Below, in pieces: positions 43,301 to 51,634 of a DNA stretch of 64,000 nt. Position numbers and translations under genes: made by a program. The notes beneath the pieces are model-generated. The model was not told the DNA's origin, ran no database searches, and worked only from the letters and a program-made list of their open reading frames with translations. Every line of letters starts with the position of its first letter. Position 1 is the stretch's first letter. This DNA is from Hirschia litorea (GTDB lineage Bacteria > Pseudomonadota > Alphaproteobacteria > Caulobacterales > Hyphomonadaceae): NCBI RefSeq assembly GCF_042665075.1, contig NZ_JBHTBR010000005.1, positions 868,001 to 932,000 of the forward strand, read 5' to 3'.

Positions 43301-46192
43301 ATGACGGGTTCGGGTGCGGATTTCAAGACTAGACAGCAGCAAGAGCTGGATCGTTTCGATGAATTGTGGAACGCAGCTACGGCTGACAACTCGACTTTAC
43401 CTAAGGTAAGTTTCGAAAATTCAAGATCGAAAACCCGTTCGATATTAGAGTTGGCGCAGAATATTTTTAGGGTGCATTGTGCAGGCGTCGTTTGCTTTGA
43501 TTTGATGCGTGAATTTACCCTTATAGATGACAACTATTCATTCAATGATTTAGACAGTTCAGAAGACACGATTAATTCTCAGGTGCGAGAATTGGTGTTG
43601 GGGCAAGTTTTAGAGGTGCAATCTGAGCTTCCTGCCGAATATGCTGAAGCATTTGATCACATTTCTTTTCCAATAAAGTGTTTTGCGCGATTTCCATTGA
43701 TGGATGGACAAAGAGTGAAGGGGTTTTTCTATCTGCTAAACCCAAGGGCGAAGACTTTTGGTCCTGAAGCGATACGAAATGTTGAACTGCTTTCAAAAAC
43801 TTTAGAAGATTCAGTGAATGATGATAGTGCGCTCGTAACTAGAAACGAATTTAGTCGCATCAAGAATGAAATGGCACGATTTAAGGCCATTATTGAAGGG
43901 GCATCGGGTGATATCTTCGTTGTCAATGCGAGCGATTATTCGATTATTCTGGCAAACTCTCAGGTCCGCAAGAAATTGGGGTATACCGATGAAGAGTTGC
44001 AAAATCGTATGTTTTCAGATGTTTGCGGAATTAGCGTTGATGCCTTTCATGACTATGTCCACGCAATAGAGCAGGGGCGGTTACAGGAATTTGCATGTGA
44101 AACACATATTGTAAAAAAATCTGGTGAGACCTTTCCGGCGATTGTTGAATTAACCCGCGATACAAATGGTGATGCGCCAGTTGTTGTGGCTTATGTGCGG
44201 GATATGACAGCTCGATTGCAGCGCCAAGCAGAGTTTGATTCCCTTTCAGCCTACCATAAAGCAGCTCTAACAGTCGCTTCAGAAGTGAGCGTCGGGATGG
44301 AAGCAGTTTTTGATCAATCAGGAAAAATTGTTGATTTTTTTATTCAACAAGCTGAACCGGGCGATTTTAAATTTAGTTCTTCAGCGAATGAAAATATGGT
44401 GGGTAAACGGTTTTTGGATGCTTTTCCCGCTGCGCGTTCAAATGGTTTTTTCGCTAGATGTGTTACCGCCTTTCGTTCGAATGAATTGGACGTTTTTGAG
44501 CAGGAATATGTTCATGACGAGATCAACGAATATTTCCGTGTTTCTGCGATCAGGGTAGGGGATGATTTCTTACAATTGGGAATGCGGGCCATAACGGAGA
44601 AAAAACTTCGCAATACTGTTTGGCTCGCCCTGCATGAATTATCTAACAGTCTTGATATTGAAACTAGTGAATATATGGACCGGATGCTGCAAATTGGTCG
44701 CAAGGCATTGGGTATGAGGTTTGCGCAAATTGCAAATGTGATTGCGGATGGTCAGGCTATCTGCGTCACGAATGTTGATGGTGATCATGAAGCATTGTGC
44801 GTTGGCAATGTTTTGCCAATCGAAGAAACAGTTTTCCTGAAATATGGTGTAGATTGTAAGCCTGTATTTTTGTCGAACTTGGATCTGCCATGTCGTTTGG
44901 TCTTACCAGAAGGCGAGCTTCAATACATTCATGCGTATGCGGCGGCACCAATATTTGTGAATGGTAAGCTAGATTCATATGTATCTTTTCTAGAAAACAG
45001 AGAAAGAGACTCGGGGTTTGATGAGTTTGAAATGGGCATTGTGTCCGTTATTGCCAAATTCATTTCTCAAAGGAAATCTCTTGATCAAGCGCGACATGAA
45101 TTGGAAGCTAGTCGCGATGAATTGCAGCTAATTTTCGATAATGTGCCGGCTAAAATAATACGCCGCGACAGCGATAATCGGTATTTGAAGGTCAATAAGT
45201 CTGCTGCGGACTTGTTTGGGTATTCCCCTGAGGCGCTTGAGGGGATGCACCCAACAGAAGTTATCCAAGGGTATAACGAAAAGTTTCGTGAGATCGACGA
45301 AGCAGTTTTAAAGACCGCCAAACCTAATTTGGGCATGGTGTTTGACTGTAAGGAGGATGGCTCTTTGTGGGAGCGTGTCGATGTCGTGCCTGTAATGGGG
45401 GATGGGAAAAAAGCTGATGGGTTGCTTGTAATTTGTACGGATATGACCGAGCAGAAGCAGGCCGAGATTAAGCTGGAAGCCGTTGTAAAAGAGCTTGAAG
45501 GGGCAAACCAGAGCTTGGAGCAGTTTAACACTGTGGTATCTCATGACCTTAAGGCACCATTGCGTCATATGAGAATGCTTGCTGAGTTATTGCTGGAGGC
45601 GGTGGAGCCAGATAGTGAAGCCGCTGACTATGCCTTCCATATAAAGGAAAATGCGAACAATTGTCAGGCTATGATTGATGCATTGATGGTGCTGTCACGT
45701 GTTTCTCGAGCTGAACTAAACCGTGCATCCACGGATATTGGGATGATTGTTGACTCTATATCTGATGTGCTGAAATCGGAGTTGAATGATATTGGTGGCG
45801 AGATTGTGTGTCATTCTTTGCCAAATGTCCAAGTAGACGCAAAGCTGGTTGCAAATTTGTTTCAAAACTTGATCGAAAATGCGATTAAATACAGAGCTGA
45901 CCGTCCTTTAAGAATCCATATTGAAGTGGATGATACGGGTGATGTTCCTGTGTTTGCGGTGCGAGATAATGGCCGCGGGATTTGTGCTGATTATAGTAAA
46001 TCTATATTCCAAATATTTGTGCGACTTGGCGGCGAAGATGCGCCTGAGAAGGGGGAGGGCGTGGGGCTTTCAATTTGTCGCCGTATAGTTGAACGCCATG
46101 GTGGAAAGATTTGGCTAGATACCGATTATAAGGATGGAGCTTGCTTCAAATTTACACTGGCACAAAGCCGTGTCATTGCGGCAATGCATTAA
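43301..46192 (+). CDS. multi-PAS/GAF sensor histidine kinase
   Basis: 963 residues, no membrane helix, so cytoplasmic. In order: GAF-like (about 40-185), PAS (about 200-310, ending VVAYVRDMTARLQRQ), divergent PAS (about 320-435), GAF (about 445-600), PAS (about 610-725, DLFGYSPEALEGMHP), dimerisation domain with phospho-His in VVSHDLKAPLRHM (about 748), and ATPase domain with N box NLIENAIKYRAD, G1 VRDNGRGI and G2 GEGVGLSICRRIVERHGG. This resembles bacteriophytochrome-type kinases, but I see no conserved bilin cysteine. The partner is likely the divergent regulator at 42839. Confidence 0.9.
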   Translation: MTGSGADFKTRQQQELDRFDELWNAATADNSTLPKVSFENSRSKTRSILELAQNIFRVHCAGVVCFDLMREFTLIDDNYSFNDLDSSEDTINSQVRELVLGQVLEVQSELPAEYAEAFDHISFPIKCFARFPLMDGQRVKGFFYLLNPRAKTFGPEAIRNVELLSKTLEDSVNDDSALVTRNEFSRIKNEMARFKAIIEGASGDIFVVNASDYSIILANSQVRKKLGYTDEELQNRMFSDVCGISVDAFHDYVHAIEQGRLQEFACETHIVKKSGETFPAIVELTRDTNGDAPVVVAYVRDMTARLQRQAEFDSLSAYHKAALTVASEVSVGMEAVFDQSGKIVDFFIQQAEPGDFKFSSSANENMVGKRFLDAFPAARSNGFFARCVTAFRSNELDVFEQEYVHDEINEYFRVSAIRVGDDFLQLGMRAITEKKLRNTVWLALHELSNSLDIETSEYMDRMLQIGRKALGMRFAQIANVIADGQAICVTNVDGDHEALCVGNVLPIEETVFLKYGVDCKPVFLSNLDLPCRLVLPEGELQYIHAYAAAPIFVNGKLDSYVSFLENRERDSGFDEFEMGIVSVIAKFISQRKSLDQARHELEASRDELQLIFDNVPAKIIRRDSDNRYLKVNKSAADLFGYSPEALEGMHPTEVIQGYNEKFREIDEAVLKTAKPNLGMVFDCKEDGSLWERVDVVPVMGDGKKADGLLVICTDMTEQKQAEIKLEAVVKELEGANQSLEQFNTVVSHDLKAPLRHMRMLAELLLEAVEPDSEAADYAFHIKENANNCQAMIDALMVLSRVSRAELNRASTDIGMIVDSISDVLKSELNDIGGEIVCHSLPNVQVDAKLVANLFQNLIENAIKYRADRPLRIHIEVDDTGDVPVFAVRDNGRGICADYSKSIFQIFVRLGGEDAPEKGEGVGLSICRRIVERHGGKIWLDTDYKDGACFKFTLAQSRVIAAMH

Positions 46193-46208
46193 AGCAAACG
46201 GCTTCAAT

Positions 46209-46736
46209 TTATTCCTTGCCACCTTTGATCACCCTAAATGGGGATTTAGCGGGTGTTGGCTTGGATGGTAAAGCGGGCTTTTCCTGCTGTTTAAGCAATT
46301 CGATAGCGGGCTTTACGCTTGCGATTTTGAGTTTTGGTTTGTCTGTGCGTATGGGTGGTGTGATTGGAGTTTCATCGGCAATATCTTCGTGGATATCGCG
46401 ACCGCGCGGGGAATAATGATTAGTTTTCCCCTTTGATTTAGTTTGTTTTTTGGGCTTGAAACTGCTGCGCTTCATGCCGCCATCTTTTTTGCGGGACTTT
46501 TTATCAATCTCGCGAACTATATGGGTTTGGCGTGCAGATAAAGCTTCATCCAAATGCCCTTTTTCGGGATCGGCAAAGGCGGAGCCAAAGGTTTCTAAAC
46601 GCTCTTCTACGCCCTCAAAAAACTCTTTTTCCCACTCTGTCAGGCCGGGACCATCTTCAGATTCGGCACGCGCTTTGGCTTTGCGTAGTTTACGCAAAGC
46701 CTTTTTGGTCTTTTTATCATCAATTTCACGCGCCAT
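46209..46736 (-). CDS. basic, low-complexity hypothetical protein
   Basis: 175 residues, rich in Lys, Glu and Pro: a helical start (KKTKKALRKLRKAKARAESE), an acidic GLTEWEKEFFEGVEERLETFGSAF segment, then a basic disordered half ending FRVIKGGKE. It lies 25 bases downstream of gapR on the same strand. I do not recognise it; the composition suggests nucleic-acid binding, which is a guess. Confidence 0.7.
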   Translation of the reverse strand: MAREIDDKKTKKALRKLRKAKARAESEDGPGLTEWEKEFFEGVEERLETFGSAFADPEKGHLDEALSARQTHIVREIDKKSRKKDGGMKRSSFKPKKQTKSKGKTNHYSPRGRDIHEDIADETPITPPIRTDKPKLKIASVKPAIELLKQQEKPALPSKPTPAKSPFRVIKGGKE

Positions 46737-46761
46737 GATGACGTGTAATTTATGTCAGCTG

Positions 46762-47037
46762 CTAGATTTCGCCAAGTGCGGCAAGGTATGTGCCGAGCAC
46801 TAATTCTTCTTCTTCGCGCTTATCTGGGTCCATTTTGCGGTGTTTGATCACTTCTTTCATCGCTTTTGGGTCAAATCCGAAAGCTTTTGCTTCTGCAAAA
46901 ACTTCTTTGATTTGCTCTGCAACTTCTTTTTTCTCTATTTCTAGACGCTCAACTTTTTCAATTGACTGGCGCAATTTGTCTCGCGTCGTTGGGTCCATAG
47001 ATCCCATCGCGCCAATGACGTTGTCTTCCTCGTCCAT
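46762..47037 (-). CDS. gapR: GapR-type nucleoid-associated protein (DUF2312)
   Basis: 91 residues. LRQSIEKVERLEIEKKEVAEQIKEVFAEAKAFGFDPKAMKEVIKHRKMD and EEELVLGTYLAALG match DUF2312/GapR, a dimeric coiled-coil DNA clamp. In Caulobacter GapR binds overtwisted AT-rich DNA ahead of forks and transcription and supports topoisomerases and asymmetric division. Length is normal. It heads a short operon with the basic hypothetical protein. Confidence 0.92.
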   Translation of the reverse strand: MDEEDNVIGAMGSMDPTTRDKLRQSIEKVERLEIEKKEVAEQIKEVFAEAKAFGFDPKAMKEVIKHRKMDPDKREEEELVLGTYLAALGEI

Positions 47038-47181
47038 TCTAAATCCTCAAGACATGTTCAGCAAAGAAAGCCGGACATTATCGTGTATCTGGCTCAGGTC
47101 CAGTACTCTTTTTGATAGAATTGCATCTTTTACATACGCGCGTTTAGGGAATGAAAAATTATACTAAATCGTGGGGTGAAA

Positions 47182-47751
47182 TTAGAGTGCTCTGCCTTCA
47201 ATAAGAGGCTCTAATCGCGTCACGCCTTGCTTTGCGAAACGGGAATAGGGGTGGTAAATTAACACTTGGCGATAAGCGTTCAAAGCTGCTTCGCGATGTT
47301 CGACACCCTCAAAAATCGCAGCAAGTCCAAGCCAAGCTTCAAAATGACGTGGTTCTAATTTTAGAGTTTGTTCAAAATCGAGAATAGCCTCGTCAAATTT
47401 GCCCTGCGCGTAGAAAACAGTGCCTCGACGATACCAAGCTTCCGCCAAATCGGGCTCTATTAAAATGATGCGGTCAAACATATCTCGAGCTAGGTCAAGA
47501 TCTTCATGGCCGTGAGCATCCACGCCGCGCTGCATAAGGATATCGACCGTTGGTCCCCCAGAGTCTAGCCATGCTGCTATGATATCTTGATATAGAAAAT
47601 TGGCTTCTTGCTCGGTTTTAGCGACGGCTAATTTATCCAATAAGCGTTGGGCAGGACTGGTGGGTGAATCTGCTAATGCACTATGGGTAAGGCCCATGAT
47701 GTATATCAGGGTTATGATTCCATGTTTGAGAAGAGAATATGCTAATTTCAT
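47182..47751 (-). CDS. exported tetratricopeptide repeat protein
   Basis: 189 residues with a signal peptide (LLKHGIITLIYIMGLTHSALA) and about three TPR units, clearest in PDLAEAWYRRGTVFYAQGKFDEAILDFEQ and EPRHFEAWLGLAAIFEGVEHREAALNAYR. Probably a periplasmic adaptor. It lies upstream of gapR on the same strand, 144 bases away. Confidence 0.88.
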   Translation of the reverse strand: MKLAYSLLKHGIITLIYIMGLTHSALADSPTSPAQRLLDKLAVAKTEQEANFLYQDIIAAWLDSGGPTVDILMQRGVDAHGHEDLDLARDMFDRIILIEPDLAEAWYRRGTVFYAQGKFDEAILDFEQTLKLEPRHFEAWLGLAAIFEGVEHREAALNAYRQVLIYHPYSRFAKQGVTRLEPLIEGRAL

Positions 47752-47826
47752 AAAGCTTATATGGGCAAAGCTTGGTGGCTATAGCAAGGCAGACTTGTTG
47801 CAACTATCGCTAAAAAGAGTGAGATT

Positions 47827-48438
47827 TTAAGTCAACAAGCCCATGCTATTAAGGTCTTTGCGCATTTGAGCGGCGTCTGTGAAGCGAAAAGCTGTCATTC
47901 CTGCATTTTTAGCTGCGTCAATATTGTCCTGACGGTCATCAAAAAAGATGACATTTTCCGGTGATGGATTACCTAGACGTTGCAGGGTGAGGGCGTAAAT
48001 GCGTGGATCAGGTTTGACCATTTTTTCAGCGCCCGAAATGATCACATCTTCAAACACTTTAAGCACGGGAAACACATTCGCTGTTTCATCCCACTTTTCA
48101 GCGGGGAAATTAGTTAGTGCATAGAGGGGTGTTTGAGTGTTTTGTAGCTCAGATATGATTTCTGGTACGCCAGATACATATCCGTGAAACATCTCTAGCC
48201 AGCCTGTGCGCCAAGCGTGGATAAGTTCTGCTTTATCTGGATGGGATTTGATAAGGCGTGCAGCATTCTCGCGCATATCGATACCGCGATCATGATGTGT
48301 GTGCCATTCAAGCGTGCAAACCTCGCGGTAGAAGCGCTCGGCTTCTTCCTGCGAGGGGAGCAATTGTGCGTAGAGACGCGTTGGATCCCAATCAACAACA
48401 ACATTTCCCAGATCAAAAAGAACAATCTGGCCGGTCAT
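47827..48438 (-). CDS. HAD family hydrolase, subfamily IA
   Basis: 203 residues. Motif I FDLGNVVVDWD, motif II ALTNFP, motif III lysine in EKMVKPDPRIY and motif IV FFDDRQDNIDAA. These mark a haloacid-dehalogenase-type phosphatase (YihX/epoxide-hydrolase-N-like subgroup, with GNVVVDWD). Likely substrate is a small phosphate ester. 27 bases separate it from rpmJ. Confidence 0.9.
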   Translation of the reverse strand: MTGQIVLFDLGNVVVDWDPTRLYAQLLPSQEEAERFYREVCTLEWHTHHDRGIDMRENAARLIKSHPDKAELIHAWRTGWLEMFHGYVSGVPEIISELQNTQTPLYALTNFPAEKWDETANVFPVLKVFEDVIISGAEKMVKPDPRIYALTLQRLGNPSPENVIFFDDRQDNIDAAKNAGMTAFRFTDAAQMRKDLNSMGLLT

Positions 48439-48465
48439 TAATTGGCTCCTAAAAGCAGATTAGGC

Positions 48466-48591
48466 TTAACCTTGCTTTGCTTTGAAACGTGGGTCAGTTT
48501 TGTTGATCACGTATACGCGGCCTTTACGACGCACTACCTTACAGTCCTTGTGACGTGACTTTAGGGATTTAAGAGAGCTTCTAACTTTCAT
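48466..48591 (-). CDS. rpmJ: 50S ribosomal protein L36
   Basis: 41 residues: MKVRSSLKSLKSRHKDCKVV and then RRKGRVYVINKTDPRFKAKQG, the L36 pattern in the type with one cysteine and RVYVINKT. The zinc-ligand set of classical L36 is incomplete (one Cys, one His visible), so zinc binding is doubtful. Upstream is the control region shared with the lytic transglycosylase. Confidence 0.95.
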   Translation of the reverse strand: MKVRSSLKSLKSRHKDCKVVRRKGRVYVINKTDPRFKAKQG

Positions 48592-48695
48592 TGTTCTTCC
48601 AGCTTTCCTCGGCCCTATATAGATTGGCCGCGAGCGTTATTACTAAAAAATTTGAGCGCGGTTCATACGCGTTCAATCGATGATGTGTCAACGAT

Positions 48696-48812
48696 GATTC
48701 GTTAGGAGTCTGGTATTTCTACCGGATTTTTCAGAGATAGATGCAGAAAATCCCGAAAAATAACGTAATCGTCATGCTAAATCCCATGGAAAGCGGCTTA
48801 AAACAGGGTTAA
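48696..48812. promoter_or_regulatory. GANTC pair and CtrA-like box between rpmJ and the lytic transglycosylase
   Basis: GATTC (48696-48700), GAGTC (48706-48710) and a perfect TTAA-N7-TTAA (48798-48812) lie in the 302-base divergent gap; the CtrA-like box is 82 bases before the transglycosylase ATG. The rest of the gap shows no gene. Confidence 0.5.
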
Positions 48813-48893
48813 TGCTGAGTGTAATTTAGGTTTTTACGCGATTTGAGATTGCGTAGCATGGCCCCATTGAGGGCAGGGAATAGGGTATTCATC

Positions 48894-50237
48894 ATGGTGC
48901 AAACGTTGAAATGGTTGAGTATGGCAAGCATAAGCTTGGCGGCATTATCTGCTTGTGCTGCTGAAGATTTGCCACGCCCAGAAACCTTTCCTGGCGTGCC
49001 TGAGGTGCCTAGTCCAACGCCTGCGCCGCAGCCTGCTCCAGCACCATCACCGACACCCTCTCAGCAGGATGTGAATGTGCCTTTATTTGTACCGTCTGGG
49101 AATGTTGAGTTTGATAATTGGCGCGTAAAATTTGCGCAGAAAGCAGCAAATTCAGGTCGTGATGTTGAGATTTTGCATGCGGTTTTACAAAGCGTCACGC
49201 CGATGGAAGTGGTCAAAGCGGCGGCTATTGGGGATGATCAAGCAGAGTTTGTGAAACCGATATGGGATTATGTTGCGTCTGCTACGCACCCAAACCGAGT
49301 GGCAACAGGACGCGAAAAACTTGCGGCTGAAACGGGGCTATTTAACACCGTTGAGAGTCTGTATTCTCCACCACGTGAAATTCTTGCCTCTATTTGGGGT
49401 ATGGAGACGAGCTATGGGCGTATTTTAGGAAGTAGCGATGCAGTGCGCCAATTGGCTACTTTGGCTTACACAGGGCGTCGTACGGCGTTTGGTGAAGATC
49501 AGCTCATGTCGGTGTTCAAATTACTTGAGCAAAAAGTCGTTACGCGAGAGCAGTTAAAGCAAGCCAGTTGGGCGGGCGCGTTTGGGCAAACCCAATTTAT
49601 GCCGAGTACCTTTATCGTGCATGGCCGTGATGGTGATGGTGATGGCGTTAAAGATGTGTGGAATTCGAGTGCTGATGCGTTGGCGTCGGCGGGCAATTAT
49701 CTGCAAGCGTCCGGGTGGAAGCGCAATGAGCCTTGGGCGTTGGAAGTAAAGCTGCCGACAAATGTAAATTATGTATTGGCAGATGGTCAAAAACGCAAAA
49801 TGCAGGTGTGGAAAGCGCTTGGATTTAGTGTCGTCGGGGAGCGGTCTGTTTCGGATGATTTACAGGCGGAATTATTCCTGCCTGCGGGATCATATGGGCC
49901 AGCATTCTTATTGTTTGATAACTTCTACGTCATTAAAACTTACAATAACGCTGACAGTTATGCGCTATCTGTGGGATTACTCGCGGATAAGTTGGCTGGA
50001 CGACCAGAATTATCAAAGGCATGGCCGACACATATTAAAATGTTGTCTAAGGCTGAAGTGAAAGACCTGCAAGCGAGTTTGAACGCATTAGGATATGATG
50101 CGGGGCCAGTGGATGGGCTTGCTGGACGCGGTACACGCGCCGCTTTGCAGCGTTTCCAGAAGGATAGAGATATGCTTGCAGATGGCTTCCCAACACGCGA
50201 AATGTTGGCGGCTGTGATGTCTGCTGCAAGAGGCTAG
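48894..50237 (+). CDS. membrane-bound lytic murein transglycosylase, MltB family
   Basis: About 447 residues. A lipobox (LAALSAC) is followed by a Pro-rich tether (about 30-60), the MltB/Slt35 catalytic domain (catalytic Glu in ILASIWGMETSYGRILG; GAFGQTQFMPSTF; DGDGVKDVWNS), and a C-terminal peptidoglycan-binding domain (LQASLNALGYDAGPVDGLAGRGTRAALQRFQ). It cleaves the glycan strand, making anhydro-muropeptides. The ATG at 48894 places the lipobox correctly. A CtrA-like box upstream suggests cell-cycle timing. Confidence 0.92.
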   Translation: MVQTLKWLSMASISLAALSACAAEDLPRPETFPGVPEVPSPTPAPQPAPAPSPTPSQQDVNVPLFVPSGNVEFDNWRVKFAQKAANSGRDVEILHAVLQSVTPMEVVKAAAIGDDQAEFVKPIWDYVASATHPNRVATGREKLAAETGLFNTVESLYSPPREILASIWGMETSYGRILGSSDAVRQLATLAYTGRRTAFGEDQLMSVFKLLEQKVVTREQLKQASWAGAFGQTQFMPSTFIVHGRDGDGDGVKDVWNSSADALASAGNYLQASGWKRNEPWALEVKLPTNVNYVLADGQKRKMQVWKALGFSVVGERSVSDDLQAELFLPAGSYGPAFLLFDNFYVIKTYNNADSYALSVGLLADKLAGRPELSKAWPTHIKMLSKAEVKDLQASLNALGYDAGPVDGLAGRGTRAALQRFQKDRDMLADGFPTREMLAAVMSAARG

Positions 50238-50255
50238 GATTGGGAAGTAAAGTGA

Positions 50256-50287
50256 AAAGGCGCACGACTGAGTGCGCCTTTTCTTTA
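50256..50287. terminator. bidirectional terminator between the transglycosylase and GNAT genes
   Basis: Stem AAAAGGCGCAC / GTGCGCCTTTT with a 6-base loop; T tract on the plus strand and A tract before it, serving both convergent genes. Confidence 0.88.
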
Positions 50288-50292
50288 GTATA

Positions 50293-50721
50293 TTAGCTCG
50301 CTATAAAGTGCATTTTAATTGCCGTTTCTCCAGTTAGTTCATGGATGTAGCGATGCGTTTCGACAAAGCCATATTGGTTGTAAAAACTTCGGCCAATATT
50401 ATTTTTTTCAAATACTTCCACGTGTAGATCACCCTTGAGTGCTAAAGCGTGATCGACCATTTTGTGGCCCCAGCCTGACCTTTGGATGTCGGGATCTAAG
50501 AAAAGACCACCGATTTCAGAGCCGATAAGAGCTATGAAACCAACAGGGCGGGCATTTAGTTCTACGGTCCATGTTTCCGCGTTTGGAAAATATATGTCGC
50601 GCAAAGCTGGCGCTTGGCTATCTAAAAAAGCGCTACTTAGAAAAGGATGCGCAATGTCGCTTGCACGACGCCAAACGTTAATAAGAGCTTCTGTGTCAGA
50701 AGCTTTAAATTCTCTAATCAA
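50293..50721 (-). CDS. GNAT family N-acetyltransferase
   Basis: 142 residues. Acetyl-CoA motif DPDIQRSGWGHKMVDHALALKG and the closing EKNNIGRSFYNQYGFVETHRYI are GNAT features; MIREFKASDTEALINVWRRASDIAHPF is a common start. The first codon is TTG with AGGA about 12 bases upstream. The candidate structured RNA described at 50725-50890 ends four bases before this start, so the gene may be controlled by it or simply lie behind it. Confidence 0.88.
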   Translation of the reverse strand: MIREFKASDTEALINVWRRASDIAHPFLSSAFLDSQAPALRDIYFPNAETWTVELNARPVGFIALIGSEIGGLFLDPDIQRSGWGHKMVDHALALKGDLHVEVFEKNNIGRSFYNQYGFVETHRYIHELTGETAIKMHFIAS

Positions 50722-50724
50722 TTT

Positions 50725-50890
50725 CGGAATATCCTAATGTTCCACACCGACTTAACGGGTGGAGGTTCTGCTTTTTATTTCGGGACAAGACAAACCCCAC
50801 TGCACCAGCGGTGCAGCAATTAGGTGTGAAGCTTGTGTGGGCAGGACTATTCCTGCCAGCAGACCTAGGACATAAAATCTCCGTATGAAC
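50725..50890 (-). ncRNA. candidate structured RNA of about 165 nt (6S-like RNA or riboswitch leader)
   Basis: No frame fits this gap. On the minus strand the ends pair: CGGA/TCCG (50883-50880 with 50728-50725) plus TCCTA/TAGGA. Inside, GGTCTGCT pairs with AGCAG-A-ACC and encloses two perfect 7-bp hairpins (GGCAGGA/TCCTGCC and CTGCACC/GGTGCAG); a third, imperfect hairpin lies near the 3' side (TCCAC/GTGGA). A promoter-like TTGACC (50925-50920) and TACACA (50902-50897), 17 bases apart, would start RNA at about 50890, right at the closing stem. Size and end pairing recall 6S RNA; placement before the GNAT start recalls a riboswitch. I cannot assign a known class. Confidence 0.45.
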
Positions 50891-50896
50891 ACCGTG

Positions 50897-50925
50897 TGTG
50901 TAGGTGATGGCATAGGGGAGGTCAA
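50897..50925 (-). promoter_or_regulatory. possible promoter of the structured RNA
   Basis: Minus-strand CTTGACC is a good alphaproteobacterial -35; TACACA 17 bases on is a weak -10. Its position fits the 5' end of the paired structure. Confidence 0.4.
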
Positions 50926-50946
50926 GTTTGCGTGGCTAAGGGAGAA

Positions 50947-51330
50947 TTAGCTCGTTGGGTTGGTGGGTTGGCAACCGCCGGGGAATTGTGCGCCGTGGGA
51001 GGCTTCCCAATTGACGCATGCTAGATTGAGATTGCCCCAAACCATGCCCCATTCTTGCGCGTAATTTTTGTGCGCATTACCGGCCTGATTAACAACAGGA
51101 TTTTCAGGTGCTGTGGAGTAAATAATGCCATCTAAGCATTTAAGATAGCTCCGCGCGCTATTCATATAGGCTTCGCCTTGAGCGTGCAGGGTTTTAAATT
51201 CTGGCAAGGAGAGCTGGTTTACGTTTTCAGGAATGTTAATTTGAGTTGGCTTTTCGCATGCGCCGACGGCGGCAAACGCAGGTGCGCTGACAGTGAGTGC
51301 TAATGTCGCTGCAATTAAAGCGTTTTTCAT
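50947..51330 (-). CDS. exported small protein, unknown function
   Basis: 127 residues with a clear signal peptide (MKNALIAATLALTVSAPAFAA). The mature part has four cysteines (GACEKP, LKCLDG, LACVNW, GGCQP), likely two disulphides, and a helical centre. I do not recognise the family. A TTAACCAT octamer (51361-51368) lies 31 bases before its start. Confidence 0.75.
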   Translation of the reverse strand: MKNALIAATLALTVSAPAFAAVGACEKPTQINIPENVNQLSLPEFKTLHAQGEAYMNSARSYLKCLDGIIYSTAPENPVVNQAGNAHKNYAQEWGMVWGNLNLACVNWEASHGAQFPGGCQPTNPTS

Positions 51331-51634
51331 GAGGTATCTCCCATTTCGTCGCGATGTGTTTTAACCATATTCAACCTATCTATAGCGTTGATAATGGAAG
51401 CTTGTGGCAATTTCTAGGTTATTGCGCAGTCATTGTGTGGTTGAACGCAGTAACGCTGGCAACCATAGACATAAAGATCACAACATAAGCTGAATGTGAC
51501 CTTAAAAATTTTAAATGATGTGAAGCAATCCCTAACGCGGTGTGTTCTATTTTCAATTCTCTCACACCTAACATTAAGGATAATCGTTCATAAAGGAGAT
51601 CAATTAAAGTAAAACCTTTTGGTGGTTGTCTCTT
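51331..51634. other. divergent control region upstream of motA
   Basis: No gene supported. It holds TTAACCAT at 51361-51368 (CtrA-type octamer) and an AAGGAGAT run near 51594 not followed by a useful start. A 95-residue minus-strand frame crosses it and enters motA; it shows no features. No sigma-54 or clear sigma-70 promoter was found for motA. Confidence 0.4.

Noticed and set aside
50725..50890. Considered as tmRNA, SRP RNA, RNase P RNA or cobalamin riboswitch
   Set aside because: The hallmark conserved strings of these RNAs are absent. Left as an unassigned structured RNA, 6S-like by size only.
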